The translations under genes were made by a program, and so were the position numbers. Below, one piece after another: positions 32,591 to 40,599 of a stretch of 64,000 nucleotides of DNA (its first letter is position 1; every line of letters begins with the position of its first letter). The notes beneath the pieces were generated by a model that was not told the origin of the DNA, ran no database searches, and was given only the letters and a program-made list of their open reading frames with translations. Location: the NCBI GenBank assembly GCA_023460085.1, contig JAEWRI010000001.1, positions 127,759-191,758 on the forward strand, read 5' to 3'. Source of the stretch: Bacillota bacterium (GTDB lineage Bacteria > Bacillota > Clostridia > Christensenellales > SZUA-584).

Positions 32591-32671
32591 TCAGGATTCG
32601 TCGCTGGTCTGTTTTTTCCGGTTCTGCTTGCTCTGCTTGCGATTCTTCTGCTCGTTCATGCGGCTATCCAC
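32591..32671 (-). CDS. 26-residue basic peptide
   Basis: A GTG-initiated frame with AAAGGAGAA five bases upstream and a good terminator 13 bases after its stop, so it looks like a real one-gene transcript. The product is almost entirely Lys, Arg, Gln, Asn and Ser (core NEQKNRKQSKQNRKKQ), with no hydrophobic segment. Similar tiny Asn/Gln/Lys-rich proteins are common and uncharacterised in clostridia. Coding status is inferred from the signals, not from homology. Confidence 0.6.
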   Translation of the reverse strand: MDSRMNEQKNRKQSKQNRKKQTSDES

Positions 32672-32775
32672 GGCGCTTCTCCTTTCTGATTGCTGCTGTT
32701 ATTATTCTCAATGCGCGGCGCTGCCTATTCAGCCGGGTTTCGCGCTTGGCATGGATGAATATGGTCCCGCCGCGG

Positions 32776-33180
32776 CTATCTGCGGACTGCGGCGCTTCGG
32801 TTCATATAGCCTCCTACGATAAACAGCACCGGCATAACAAACATGACGATCCCGCCCACGTTGAACGAGAACACCAGCCCCAGCACCGTCAGCACGGTGA
32901 GCACGATGCCCGTGACGATAAAAAACTGCGATTTTTCCGGGTTGTCCGCGTACCGCACGCCCAGTATGCCAACCGCCAAATCGACGGCGGCCGGTATCAG
33001 AAACGCCAGAAACAGCATACCGCCCACCCACGCGCTCAGCGAGCCCAGCCAGCTGCCCAGCAGCGCGCTCATCGCGGAGCCGAGAAACAGCGCAAACAGC
33101 ATCAGCAGCGCGAATATACATCCGAATACGATATAGACGATGCTGACAACCTTCAGCATCACTTTACCAGGCGTATCCAT
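32776..33180 (-). CDS. four-pass membrane protein, unknown
   Basis: 134 residues with about four hydrophobic segments (roughly 8-33, 44-72, 84-103, 107-125) and short polar loops; no catalytic residues evident. Small Gly/Val-rich proteins of this shape are frequent in clostridia. It is expressed alone, with a gap of about 100 bases on each side. Confidence 0.65.
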   Translation of the reverse strand: MDTPGKVMLKVVSIVYIVFGCIFALLMLFALFLGSAMSALLGSWLGSLSAWVGGMLFLAFLIPAAVDLAVGILGVRYADNPEKSQFFIVTGIVLTVLTVLGLVFSFNVGGIVMFVMPVLFIVGGYMNRSAAVRR

Positions 33181-33259
33181 TCTTTCCTCCCATGTTTTTT
33201 CTAGTTCTATGGAGTGTGCCCGATTTTATGTATCCGGCGGGCGATGCCAATGCCGCAAG

Positions 33260-33286
33260 AAAAAAGGAGCCGTTTCCGGCCCCTTG
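33260..33286 (-). terminator. intrinsic terminator of degV
   Basis: Minus-strand AAGGGGCCG, GAAA loop and CGGCTCCTT followed by TTTT; it starts about 12 bases after the DegV stop. Confidence 0.85.
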
Positions 33287-33297
33287 TACGATGGCTG

Positions 33298-34170
33298 CTA
33301 TTTGATTTCCTTGCCCATGAATATGACGGCCAGCACGCCGGGGCCGGTGTGGCACCCGATGACGGGGCCGACGTCCTGTATCTCGATGCCGGAAAAATTC
33401 ACGTTCTCCGCCATGAGCTCCTTCATTTTTACCGCCGCCTCCATGTTGTTGGCGTGCAGCACAAACGCCGTCTGCGCCTCCGGCTCTTCCACATACTGCT
33501 GTATGGTATCCAGGAAGAAGCGCTGTATTTTCTTGCTGCCCTTCACCTTGTCCGCCGCGACGATCTTGCCCTCGCTGTTGAGCTTCAGTATGGGCTTCAC
33601 GTCGAGTATGGTGCCGATGGCGGCCGCCGCGCCGGAAAGCCTTCCGCCGCGCTTCAGGTAATTGAGATCGTCCACCGAGAACCACGCGTGGGAACGCAGC
33701 CGGTTCTGCAGCACCCATTCCTTGATCTCGTCCATCGATTTGCCCTCGTCCTTGAGCACCTGCGCGAACATCACCAGCTGGCCCGCGCCCATCGAGATGC
33801 GCAGCGTATCGACGATTTCGATGCGCGCGTCGGGGTATTCCTCCAGCACCGCCTTTTTGGCAAGGTGGCACAGATCGTAGTGTCCGCTGAGCGCCGAGGA
33901 AAACGAGAGGTACAGCACGTCTTTGCCGCTCTTGACCATGTCGCGGAAGAAATCCGCAATGTCCGCGGGCGGGCGCGTGGAGGTATTGGCCTCGGCGCCG
34001 TCTGCAAGCTGCTCATAGAATCCGACAAAATCCGTGTTGCGTCCCAGATCGAACAGCTTTTCCTCGCCGTCGACCGTGTAGGGCATCAGGAAAACCGGAA
34101 TGCCATGGGCATCGGCATACGAATATGGGATCTCCGTATCCGAGTCCGTCGCCAGTATAAATTCACGCAT
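33298..34170 (-). CDS. DegV family fatty-acid-binding protein
   Basis: 290 residues. DegV/FakB fold: ATDSDTEIPYSYA at the start, a STRPPADIADFF motif near residue 63 (the family TSQPS-like ligand loop), SGHYD near 95 and DVKPILKLNSEG near 190. Such proteins bind a fatty acid and, where FakA is present, deliver it for phosphorylation; no fakA lies in this window. Flanked by its own terminator and a 166-base upstream gap. Confidence 0.93.
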   Translation of the reverse strand: MREFILATDSDTEIPYSYADAHGIPVFLMPYTVDGEEKLFDLGRNTDFVGFYEQLADGAEANTSTRPPADIADFFRDMVKSGKDVLYLSFSSALSGHYDLCHLAKKAVLEEYPDARIEIVDTLRISMGAGQLVMFAQVLKDEGKSMDEIKEWVLQNRLRSHAWFSVDDLNYLKRGGRLSGAAAAIGTILDVKPILKLNSEGKIVAADKVKGSKKIQRFFLDTIQQYVEEPEAQTAFVLHANNMEAAVKMKELMAENVNFSGIEIQDVGPVIGCHTGPGVLAVIFMGKEIK

Positions 34171-34337
34171 GGGTTGTCCTCCTGTTTAATAATGATAGAT
34201 GATTCCACGCGGAGCGCTGCCCCGTAAAGCTTCTTCCATTGTTCAAAGAAAGAAATTCAGGGCGGAGCATTGGACTCCGCCAGACTGATTATTCACTATA
34301 AAATTCAGTGAAATGTTAGTCCGTCGCCATAATAGTA

Positions 34338-35786
34338 TCATTTATCCGCTTTTTTTACAAGGCGAACGAAAAACTCCACACCTTCGCGCAGCGACGCGAC
34401 GCTCAGCCGCTCTCCCACCGCGTGTATGGTGCCCAGATCTTCGCTGAGCGAACGGAAGGGCTGGAAGCGGTATACGCCGTCCGCGACAGCCGCGTACCAG
34501 CGTGAATCCGTGGCGGCGATCATGAGGTACGGGGAAACCACGTATTCCGGATATACCGCGGAAACGGAATCCGCGATGACGCGGTACGCTTCGCTTTCGG
34601 ATGAGGACACGCCGGAAGGGTTGTACCCCTGCGCGGAAACCTCCACGGTGCCGCGCGTCAACTTGCGCACGTGCGCCAGCACGTCGTCCAGCGTTTCGCC
34701 CGGCGCGATGCGGAAGTTGACCACCGCCTCCGCGCGGTCCGCCAGCACGTTGGGCGCGCCCGAGCCGCGCAGCATCGTGGGAGCGGCCGTGGTGCGCACC
34801 ATCGCCGCGCCCGTCGCGCCCGCCGCGAGGCCCTTCAGCAGCAGCGGCTTCGTGATGAACAGGTTCGCCGCGATCACGTTCAGCGGGAACTTCATGTATC
34901 CGCCCACCGCCTTCAGCATCGCGCGCATCGGCCCGTTCAGCGAAGACTTCATCGGGTGCTTCTCGATGGCGACGATGGCCTTCGCCAGCGTGCCCACCGC
35001 CGTTTCTTTGGGCGGCCGGGAGGCATGCCCGCCCGCGGACTTCGCCGTAAGCCGGATATCCGCGTAGCCCTTTTCGCAGATGCCGATGGTCGCCACCATG
35101 GCGCCGATGCCCAGCATTTTGCCGTCCATCACCACGCCGCCCTCGTCGATGACGAAGTCCAGACGGATGCCCTCCTGCTTCAGCTTCTCGACGATTCTGA
35201 CGGCACCCAGACAGCCCATGGATTCCTCGTCGTGGCCGATGGCGATGTAAACGTCGCGTTTGGGCGCATAGCCCTCGCGCAGCAGGTGCTCCACGCTGTC
35301 AAACAGGCACGCCACCTGCCCCTTCATGTCGATGGCCCCGCGGCCCCAGACGTAACCGTCCGCGATGTCGCCCGAGAACGGCGCGTGCGGCCAGTCACCC
35401 CGCGTGGCCTCCTCTACCGGCACCACGTCGATATGGGCCATCATCAGGAAAGGCTTTTGGTCCGATCCGGATCCCTTCCAGCGGTACAGCAGGCTGTATT
35501 CGTTGACGACCTCGCGCTCGAGCGCCTGATGCAGCAGCGGGTACGTCTTCTTCAGGTATTCGTGCAGCCCGAGGAAAGCCTTTGCGTCCACGCCTTCCTG
35601 CGTCACGGAGGTGATGGTTTCGTACTGAATGAGGCCGGAGAGGTGCTCCGCCAGCATGCCCTCGTCCAGTGCCAGCGGCTCCGCCTTCGGCGCTTCGGCA
35701 CGGCGCGGCTTTTTGCGGAGGGTATTCATCGTCAGCACCGCGAACAGCAGCACCAGCAGGCCAAGGATGATATAGACAACGATCAT
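34338..35786 (-). CDS. M20 family metallopeptidase, membrane-anchored
   Basis: 482 residues from the ATG at 35786 (AAGGAAG upstream). An N-terminal membrane helix (about 2-22) is followed by the peptidase: metal ligands in MAHIDVVP near residue 115, GRGAIDMKG near 147, the catalytic Glu pair HDEES near 185, Asp in VIDEGG near 213 and a C-terminal HAVGE His near 455. The dimerisation lid runs about 235-380. The start overlaps the stop of the upstream membrane gene by one base, so peptidase and membrane pair form an operon. Confidence 0.9.
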   Translation of the reverse strand: MIVVYIILGLLVLLFAVLTMNTLRKKPRRAEAPKAEPLALDEGMLAEHLSGLIQYETITSVTQEGVDAKAFLGLHEYLKKTYPLLHQALEREVVNEYSLLYRWKGSGSDQKPFLMMAHIDVVPVEEATRGDWPHAPFSGDIADGYVWGRGAIDMKGQVACLFDSVEHLLREGYAPKRDVYIAIGHDEESMGCLGAVRIVEKLKQEGIRLDFVIDEGGVVMDGKMLGIGAMVATIGICEKGYADIRLTAKSAGGHASRPPKETAVGTLAKAIVAIEKHPMKSSLNGPMRAMLKAVGGYMKFPLNVIAANLFITKPLLLKGLAAGATGAAMVRTTAAPTMLRGSGAPNVLADRAEAVVNFRIAPGETLDDVLAHVRKLTRGTVEVSAQGYNPSGVSSSESEAYRVIADSVSAVYPEYVVSPYLMIAATDSRWYAAVADGVYRFQPFRSLSEDLGTIHAVGERLSVASLREGVEFFVRLVKKADK

Positions 35787-36490
35787 TATGCTTCCTTCCT
35801 TTTTCTCTGCGCGACGTACATCCACCGCGCCAGCAGTACCGCCAGCACCGACATCACCGGGATGAGTATGCCCGCGATATCGAGCGTACCCGGCATCAGC
35901 ATGAACAGCGCGACGATCAGCAGCGTGGGAATCACCGCGAGCCGCCAGCTCTTGGAGATGAACACCACGCCCAGCGCGCCGAACAGCGCGGGGATCACAT
36001 AGCCGTCCGACAGGCTGAACACCTGCTTCAGCGTCGGGTCGGCGTTGATGAGGTTGGCGATGGGAATGACGAGCACGAGGCCGACGAGCAGTATCAGCGT
36101 GGTCACGATGGACGACACCGCCACCGCGATGGTGGACAGCACCTCGCCCTGCTCTGAAGAGGGGCTGACGCCCACCTTGCTCATCGTCACCTGCGCGGCG
36201 GGAACCTTCATGTTGGCAAGGTTGCCCGTCACGAACGCGAGGTACGTGCCGCCGGAGCCTATCATCGGGGAGTAGTTGAACACCTCGATAAGGCCGATGG
36301 CCCAGTACATGGGAATGATGGCGACCGCGCCCTCCAGAAAGGAATTGCGATCGGGCACCACGCCGTAGATCAGACAGAAAAGCAGCGGCACCGCCAACAG
36401 CACAAGCAGCGCGCCTACCGTCCAGATGCGCCCGATGCGGTGGGTCTGCTCGTCGTATTCATTGAGCATCAAGCCCGGTTTGTTTGCCAT
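35786..36490 (-). CDS. membrane permease-like subunit
   Basis: 234 residues with about six hydrophobic segments and a conserved-looking loop GLIEVFNYSPMIGSGGTYLAF near residues 66-86, which may be a substrate or ion site. It always faces the DUF5058-like partner: the two genes are one base apart. I recognise no characterised family. With the M20 peptidase downstream, a role in taking up or exporting peptides or acylated amino acids is a reasonable guess. Confidence 0.7.
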   Translation of the reverse strand: MANKPGLMLNEYDEQTHRIGRIWTVGALLVLLAVPLLFCLIYGVVPDRNSFLEGAVAIIPMYWAIGLIEVFNYSPMIGSGGTYLAFVTGNLANMKVPAAQVTMSKVGVSPSSEQGEVLSTIAVAVSSIVTTLILLVGLVLVIPIANLINADPTLKQVFSLSDGYVIPALFGALGVVFISKSWRLAVIPTLLIVALFMLMPGTLDIAGILIPVMSVLAVLLARWMYVAQRKRKEA

Positions 36491-36491
36491 G

Positions 36492-37313
36492 TCAAGCCAC
36501 CCCCATAAACAGCCCGTGATATACGATGGACAGCGCCACCGCGCCTATCATCGATACGGGCAGCGCGAAGTTCTCCAGCCATTTCGCCTTCGTCAGCTTG
36601 ATTATCGCGCCGAAGACGAGCATGAGCACAACGCCGGTTATCAGCGTCAGTATCTGTGCCTTGAATCCCGCGAGATACTGGCCCGCCGAGGCCAGCTGCG
36701 TACCCGACGCCTCGTTGGCTTTCTCCGCCAGCCCCGCCGCGTACTGCTGTATGTTGCCGAGGTTGGCAAACGCGCTGAGACCCTTGGCGACGAACTGCCC
36801 GCCCATTACGGCGATGATGCCCATGAACAGTGCGTCGGTCAGCGTCTGGCTCCACTTCGGGTCCTTCTGGCCCACGCGCAGCAGCTTGCGCTGGTACCAC
36901 TTGAGGCCGAAGATGTTGAACAGCGGCCCCGCGATGATGCCCAGCGTCATCACCCAGATGACGCTCGCGAATATGGACAGCGTCATCTGTCCGCCCGCCG
37001 CCTCCAGCACCTTGCCCGCCGCGATGGTCTCATACGACATCGAGCCGATGACCGACAGGCGAATCCACGCGAGCGGGGTGCCTATCGACGCGGCCAGCGC
37101 GATCATCGCCAGCACGATGGGCACCGACGGCACGATGGAGAATGTGCCGCTGGAAACCGCCGCCTCGCGCATCAGCTTCGCGGGAATGCCGAGCTGTTTG
37201 CCGCGCTTTACCGCGCGCACCAGAAACACCACCGACTGTGTGAGCACAAACAATATGATGATACCGCCCATGATGTACATGAAGGCACCGTTCATCAGTT
37301 TCTCTACAGGCAT
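36492..37313 (-). CDS. DUF5058 family membrane protein
   Basis: 273 residues, about seven hydrophobic segments. The region MREAAVSSGTFSIVPSVPIVLA near residue 48 and the LRVGQKDPKWSQTLTDALFMG loop near 145-165 fit the DUF5058 family as I know it from clostridia, where it is found with a second small membrane protein and an M20 peptidase. It leads this three-gene operon behind a sigma-A promoter; AAGGAAGTGA serves as ribosome site at a slightly long distance. Confidence 0.7.
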   Translation of the reverse strand: MPVEKLMNGAFMYIMGGIIILFVLTQSVVFLVRAVKRGKQLGIPAKLMREAAVSSGTFSIVPSVPIVLAMIALAASIGTPLAWIRLSVIGSMSYETIAAGKVLEAAGGQMTLSIFASVIWVMTLGIIAGPLFNIFGLKWYQRKLLRVGQKDPKWSQTLTDALFMGIIAVMGGQFVAKGLSAFANLGNIQQYAAGLAEKANEASGTQLASAGQYLAGFKAQILTLITGVVLMLVFGAIIKLTKAKWLENFALPVSMIGAVALSIVYHGLFMGVA

Positions 37314-37374
37314 AGCCGAACATCACTTCCTTATAACAAATTCAGAATTGACATGATCCTACAGATTGCGCCTT

Positions 37375-37404
37375 ATTATACCCCCTTTGGGGCATGCGGC
37401 GCAA
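37375..37404 (-). promoter_or_regulatory. sigma-A promoter of the DUF5058-M20 operon
   Basis: Minus-strand TTGCGC (37404-37399) and TATAAT (37380-37375), 18-base spacer. The rest of the 309-base gap (37314-37622) shows no gene or clear structure. Confidence 0.5.
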
Positions 37405-37622
37405 CCGCATATCGGCAGGGCATGGTAAAGAACCGCGTTTCAAAACGGCGAGAAAACATGATACGGCGGTCATTGAGAACGGATAATGTACAAAAAGGAT
37501 CTGCTTATGCAAGCGCACCGTCGAACCGCCCCGTGGAGGGAAAGGCGCTGACTGCCGCCTGACGGATAGGAGCTCACCCGTCATGACAGTACGCGCATTC
37601 GATGTTGCCCTCGGGGCAGGTT

Positions 37623-38636
37623 TTATGAAATCGCGGGAATCACCTCGGGCAACGTCACTTCGCCGCAGAAGGAGGTGTACATCCTGTGGCGGACTTCCGC
37701 CAAGTCGGAGGTGTGACCGAGCACCCACATGAGCTTGGTGACGGCGCACTCGCTCGTCATGTCGAAGCCCTGCAGTATGCCGGAGTCCAGCGCGAGCCTG
37801 CCCGGCTCGTACACCGTCAGGTCGGAGGGCTCGTACCGGCACTGCGTGGTCAGCAGCACGGCGACGCCCTGCGCCAGCAGCGCGGTGATGCCGTCCAGCA
37901 GGTTTCGGCGCAGACAGTGGATGCCGCCCAGCCCGAAGCCCTCTATCACCACGCCGCGAAAGCCCATCTCGCCGAGCCGTTCGAAGATCTCCGGATGCGT
38001 TCCCGGTATCAGCTTGAGCAGAAACACGCGCGTGTCCAGCGCGTCGTCCAGCGCGAAGGGCCCCGGCGACGCCGTCTGCGCCTCCGGGCTGAGGCGCACC
38101 CGTCCGTGGCGTACTTCCCCCACCGGCGCGGCGTTGATGCTCTCGAACGCGTCGCGGCTCGTCGTGCGCACCTTGGCTACGCGGCAGCCGCGCATGATGC
38201 GCCCGTCGAACACGACATGAACGCCCCGCAGCGGGCTGGACGCGGCCAGCAGCGCGTGCCGCAGGTTGCGCTTTGCGTCGGTATGCGGGTGGTCTATGGG
38301 CAGCTGAGAGCCGGTGATGATTACGGGCTTATTCACGCCGCGCAGCATGAAGGACAGCATGGAGGCGGTATAGGCCATGGTATCGGTGCCGTGCAGCACC
38401 ACCACGCCGTCGTAATCCGCGAGGCATGCATAGACCTCGCGCGCGATTTCGCGCCACTCCTCCGGCTGTATGTTGGAGCTGTCCAGGCTGAACAGCGTGC
38501 GCGTATCCAGCGAAAATACGCGCGCCCTCGGCACGCGCGACAGTATGTCCCGGGCGGACAGCGTGGGCACCAGCCCCGCCGCGCCCGTCGTGCAGGCGAT
38601 CGTCCCCCCGGTGGAGATCACCACCAGCTTCTTCAT
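37623..38636 (-). CDS. ansA: type I L-asparaginase
   Basis: Hydrolyses asparagine to aspartate and ammonia. 337 residues from MKKLVVIS (GAGGATATGGG upstream). The first catalytic Thr lies in STGGTIA near residue 9; the second active-site set is HGTDTMAYTASML near 85, with ITGSQLP near 107. No signal peptide, so the cytosolic AnsA type. A downstream terminator was not found. The start lies about 100 bases after the P-loop kinase gene, separated by a terminator. Confidence 0.93.
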   Translation of the reverse strand: MKKLVVISTGGTIACTTGAAGLVPTLSARDILSRVPRARVFSLDTRTLFSLDSSNIQPEEWREIAREVYACLADYDGVVVLHGTDTMAYTASMLSFMLRGVNKPVIITGSQLPIDHPHTDAKRNLRHALLAASSPLRGVHVVFDGRIMRGCRVAKVRTTSRDAFESINAAPVGEVRHGRVRLSPEAQTASPGPFALDDALDTRVFLLKLIPGTHPEIFERLGEMGFRGVVIEGFGLGGIHCLRRNLLDGITALLAQGVAVLLTTQCRYEPSDLTVYEPGRLALDSGILQGFDMTSECAVTKLMWVLGHTSDLAEVRHRMYTSFCGEVTLPEVIPAIS

Positions 38637-38683
38637 TCCCATATCCTCAGCGCGCTTAGGGCGCGCCATCTCCCCGCAAACAC

Positions 38684-38705
38684 AAAAAGCCCTGGCAGGC
38701 TTTTT
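38684..38705. terminator. intrinsic terminator of the P-loop kinase gene
   Basis: AAAAAGCCC and GGCTTTTT around a short loop, with T-runs in both directions, between the kinase stop and the asparaginase start. Confidence 0.75.
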
Positions 38706-38737
38706 GCAAAGTCACGTTATCGCTTCCCGGCGCGCAA

Positions 38738-39301
38738 TCAGTCGAGCAGCGCCTTCAGCTTCTCCTCGTAGAACCGGTCGATCTCGGCGTGGAACTCCTC
38801 CGCGCCGCCGTCGTTCTTCACGATGCAGTCCGCCATTGCCTCGGTTTTAGAGGTCTGGAACAGCTCCTCCTCGCCCTTATCGTACTCCATAAACTTCTCA
38901 TACGACTGCGGGTCTCTCGCGGAGGCGCGCGCCTGCATGCGCTCATAGCGCACCCGGTCTTCCGTCACGACGATGTCGATCAGCAGGAACTTGTCGCCGA
39001 ACTCCTTTTTGAGCGTCATCACGTCCGACAGCGGGCGAATGCCCGATATCAGCACGTTCTTGATGCCGGACTCGCGGATCTTCTTCGCGATCTGCTCCGG
39101 AAAGAAGCTCTGCCCGTACTGGCTCATGTATTTGTTGGAGATGTAGTGCAGGTTCTCCCGCGAATGCTCCAGCCCTTCCTTCGTCGCCAAATCGCGCGCG
39201 ACGTCGCCGATGGAGAGCATCGGCAGGGCGTACTTATCGGACAGGTATTTCAGAAAATAGTCCTTGCCGGACGCGTTTTTGCCAACTGCTGCAATAATCA
39301 T
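38738..39301 (-). CDS. P-loop nucleotide kinase, dephospho-CoA kinase-like
   Basis: 187 residues. The Walker A motif GKNASGKD lies at residues 7-14, followed by MLSIGDVARD near 29, a second basic lid region ERMQARASARDP near 120-131, and VKNDGG near 163, as in adenylate or dephospho-CoA kinase folds. The true substrate is unknown and the housekeeping coaE should be elsewhere. It has its own promoter 75-100 bases upstream. Confidence 0.75.
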   Translation of the reverse strand: MIIAAVGKNASGKDYFLKYLSDKYALPMLSIGDVARDLATKEGLEHSRENLHYISNKYMSQYGQSFFPEQIAKKIRESGIKNVLISGIRPLSDVMTLKKEFGDKFLLIDIVVTEDRVRYERMQARASARDPQSYEKFMEYDKGEEELFQTSKTEAMADCIVKNDGGAEEFHAEIDRFYEEKLKALLD

Positions 39302-39375
39302 TCTGTTATCCCCTCATATGCAAATATTCTGCCGCCAACCGGCAGATGCTGTGCATGATTCCCTGGACGCTACCC

Positions 39376-39404
39376 ATGATATCAATGCGCCCTCATTTCG
39401 TCAA
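39376..39404 (-). promoter_or_regulatory. sigma-A promoter of the P-loop kinase
   Basis: Minus-strand TTGACG (39404-39399) and TATCAT (39381-39376), 17-base spacer. Confidence 0.6.
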
Positions 39405-39435
39405 TACCAACATCCAGCGAAGCGAAGCAGCGCCG

Positions 39436-40584
39436 TCACTTCTCTCCCATTTCAAAGGGACAGTAATCGCCGCACATGGTGCATCCCTTACCGGGCTTCC
39501 CGTATCGGCGGGCGCGGATCATCCGCTGCGCACCCTCCGGATACAGTGCGCAGGTGATATCACCAATGCAACCATTTTGCTGCCGCGCCTCGGACATGCG
39601 CCTGTCCGCCGAAGCGTCGCCGCCGCGCGCGATGAAGCCGCTGTGCGCAGCGATGCGCGCCGCTGCGACCGCCTCCTCCAAGTCGTCCGCGGAGGGCAGC
39701 CCAATGTGCTCCGAGCGCGTTACACATGTGATGCTGCATGCGCCGCTCATCACCGCCACGGCGCTGGCGATCGCCGACGCGACGTGGTCATACCCCAGCG
39801 CGATATCGGTGGAAACCGTGAGCACGCGGTAGGGCGCTCCTCCGCATATAGCCTTCGACTTGCGGATAATCTCCGGGATACGATCGATGGACGCGTGCCC
39901 TATACCCTCTACGGCGACTCCCACACCCTTCTTTCGCGCCTTTTCCGCGAGTTCCGCCATGCGCTGCATTTCGGCAAAATACAGATCGTCACCGCTGTCC
40001 AGCACGGAGCCCGGACGATAGCACGGCCCCAGGCTGAGACAAACGCTGTATTTCGCGGCAACGTCCAGAATGTCTTCGAAATATGTATAGAATGGATTCT
40101 CATAGCCATTACGCCGCGCCAATTCCAGCATCATCGCGCCGCCGCGGCTGGTGCAGGGAATGATGCGCTCCGACGCCTCCAGCAGCCGCTTATCATTCCG
40201 AAAGGCGGTGGCGTGCAGCGTAACGACGTCAAAGCCGCGCAGCACTTCGTCCTCAAAGATGCGGACAACCGCTTCCGCGTCCAGCTTCCCGTCCTGTCGG
40301 CCCGCACGGATGTACGCTTCGTATGCGCTCACCGTGGCGAAGGGTGCGTCTACGCCCTCCATCAGCCTGCGCTGCGCATCCGGAATGTCCTCCACAAGGC
40401 TCAGCTCGGAAATCACGTCCGCTCCGGCGGCGAGTGCCCGGGCCGCCTTGGTGCGTTCTTCTTCGATGGAGCTACTGGTGCCGCTCATGCCAATATTCGC
40501 AAATATCACCGGAAATGCGTCGTCGCCCAGCCTCACTGGCCGGACGCCCCTTACGCTGCTTCCGATAATGATGGTATTTCCCAT
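39436..40584 (-). CDS. divergent ThiC/BzaF-family radical SAM lyase
   Basis: 382 residues, shorter than ThiC (~430 or more). Family landmarks: PCTSRGG near residue 142, GPCYRPGS near 186, VEGIGH (EGPGH in ThiC) near 226, TDIALGYDHVASAIASA near 258-274, SEHIGLP near 290 and RIAAHSG near 310. ThiC rearranges aminoimidazole ribotide to HMP-P; BzaF makes hydroxybenzimidazole from the same substrate. The C-terminal cluster motif reads C368-TM-C371-GDY-C375, a CX2CX3C, against CX2CX4C in ThiC. No thiamin or cobalamin gene is nearby. Last gene of a four-gene operon; ribosome site AAGGGAG. Confidence 0.8.
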   Translation of the reverse strand: MGNTIIIGSSVRGVRPVRLGDDAFPVIFANIGMSGTSSSIEEERTKAARALAAGADVISELSLVEDIPDAQRRLMEGVDAPFATVSAYEAYIRAGRQDGKLDAEAVVRIFEDEVLRGFDVVTLHATAFRNDKRLLEASERIIPCTSRGGAMMLELARRNGYENPFYTYFEDILDVAAKYSVCLSLGPCYRPGSVLDSGDDLYFAEMQRMAELAEKARKKGVGVAVEGIGHASIDRIPEIIRKSKAICGGAPYRVLTVSTDIALGYDHVASAIASAVAVMSGACSITCVTRSEHIGLPSADDLEEAVAAARIAAHSGFIARGGDASADRRMSEARQQNGCIGDITCALYPEGAQRMIRARRYGKPGKGCTMCGDYCPFEMGEK

Positions 40585-40599
40585 GGATTCTCCCTTAGC

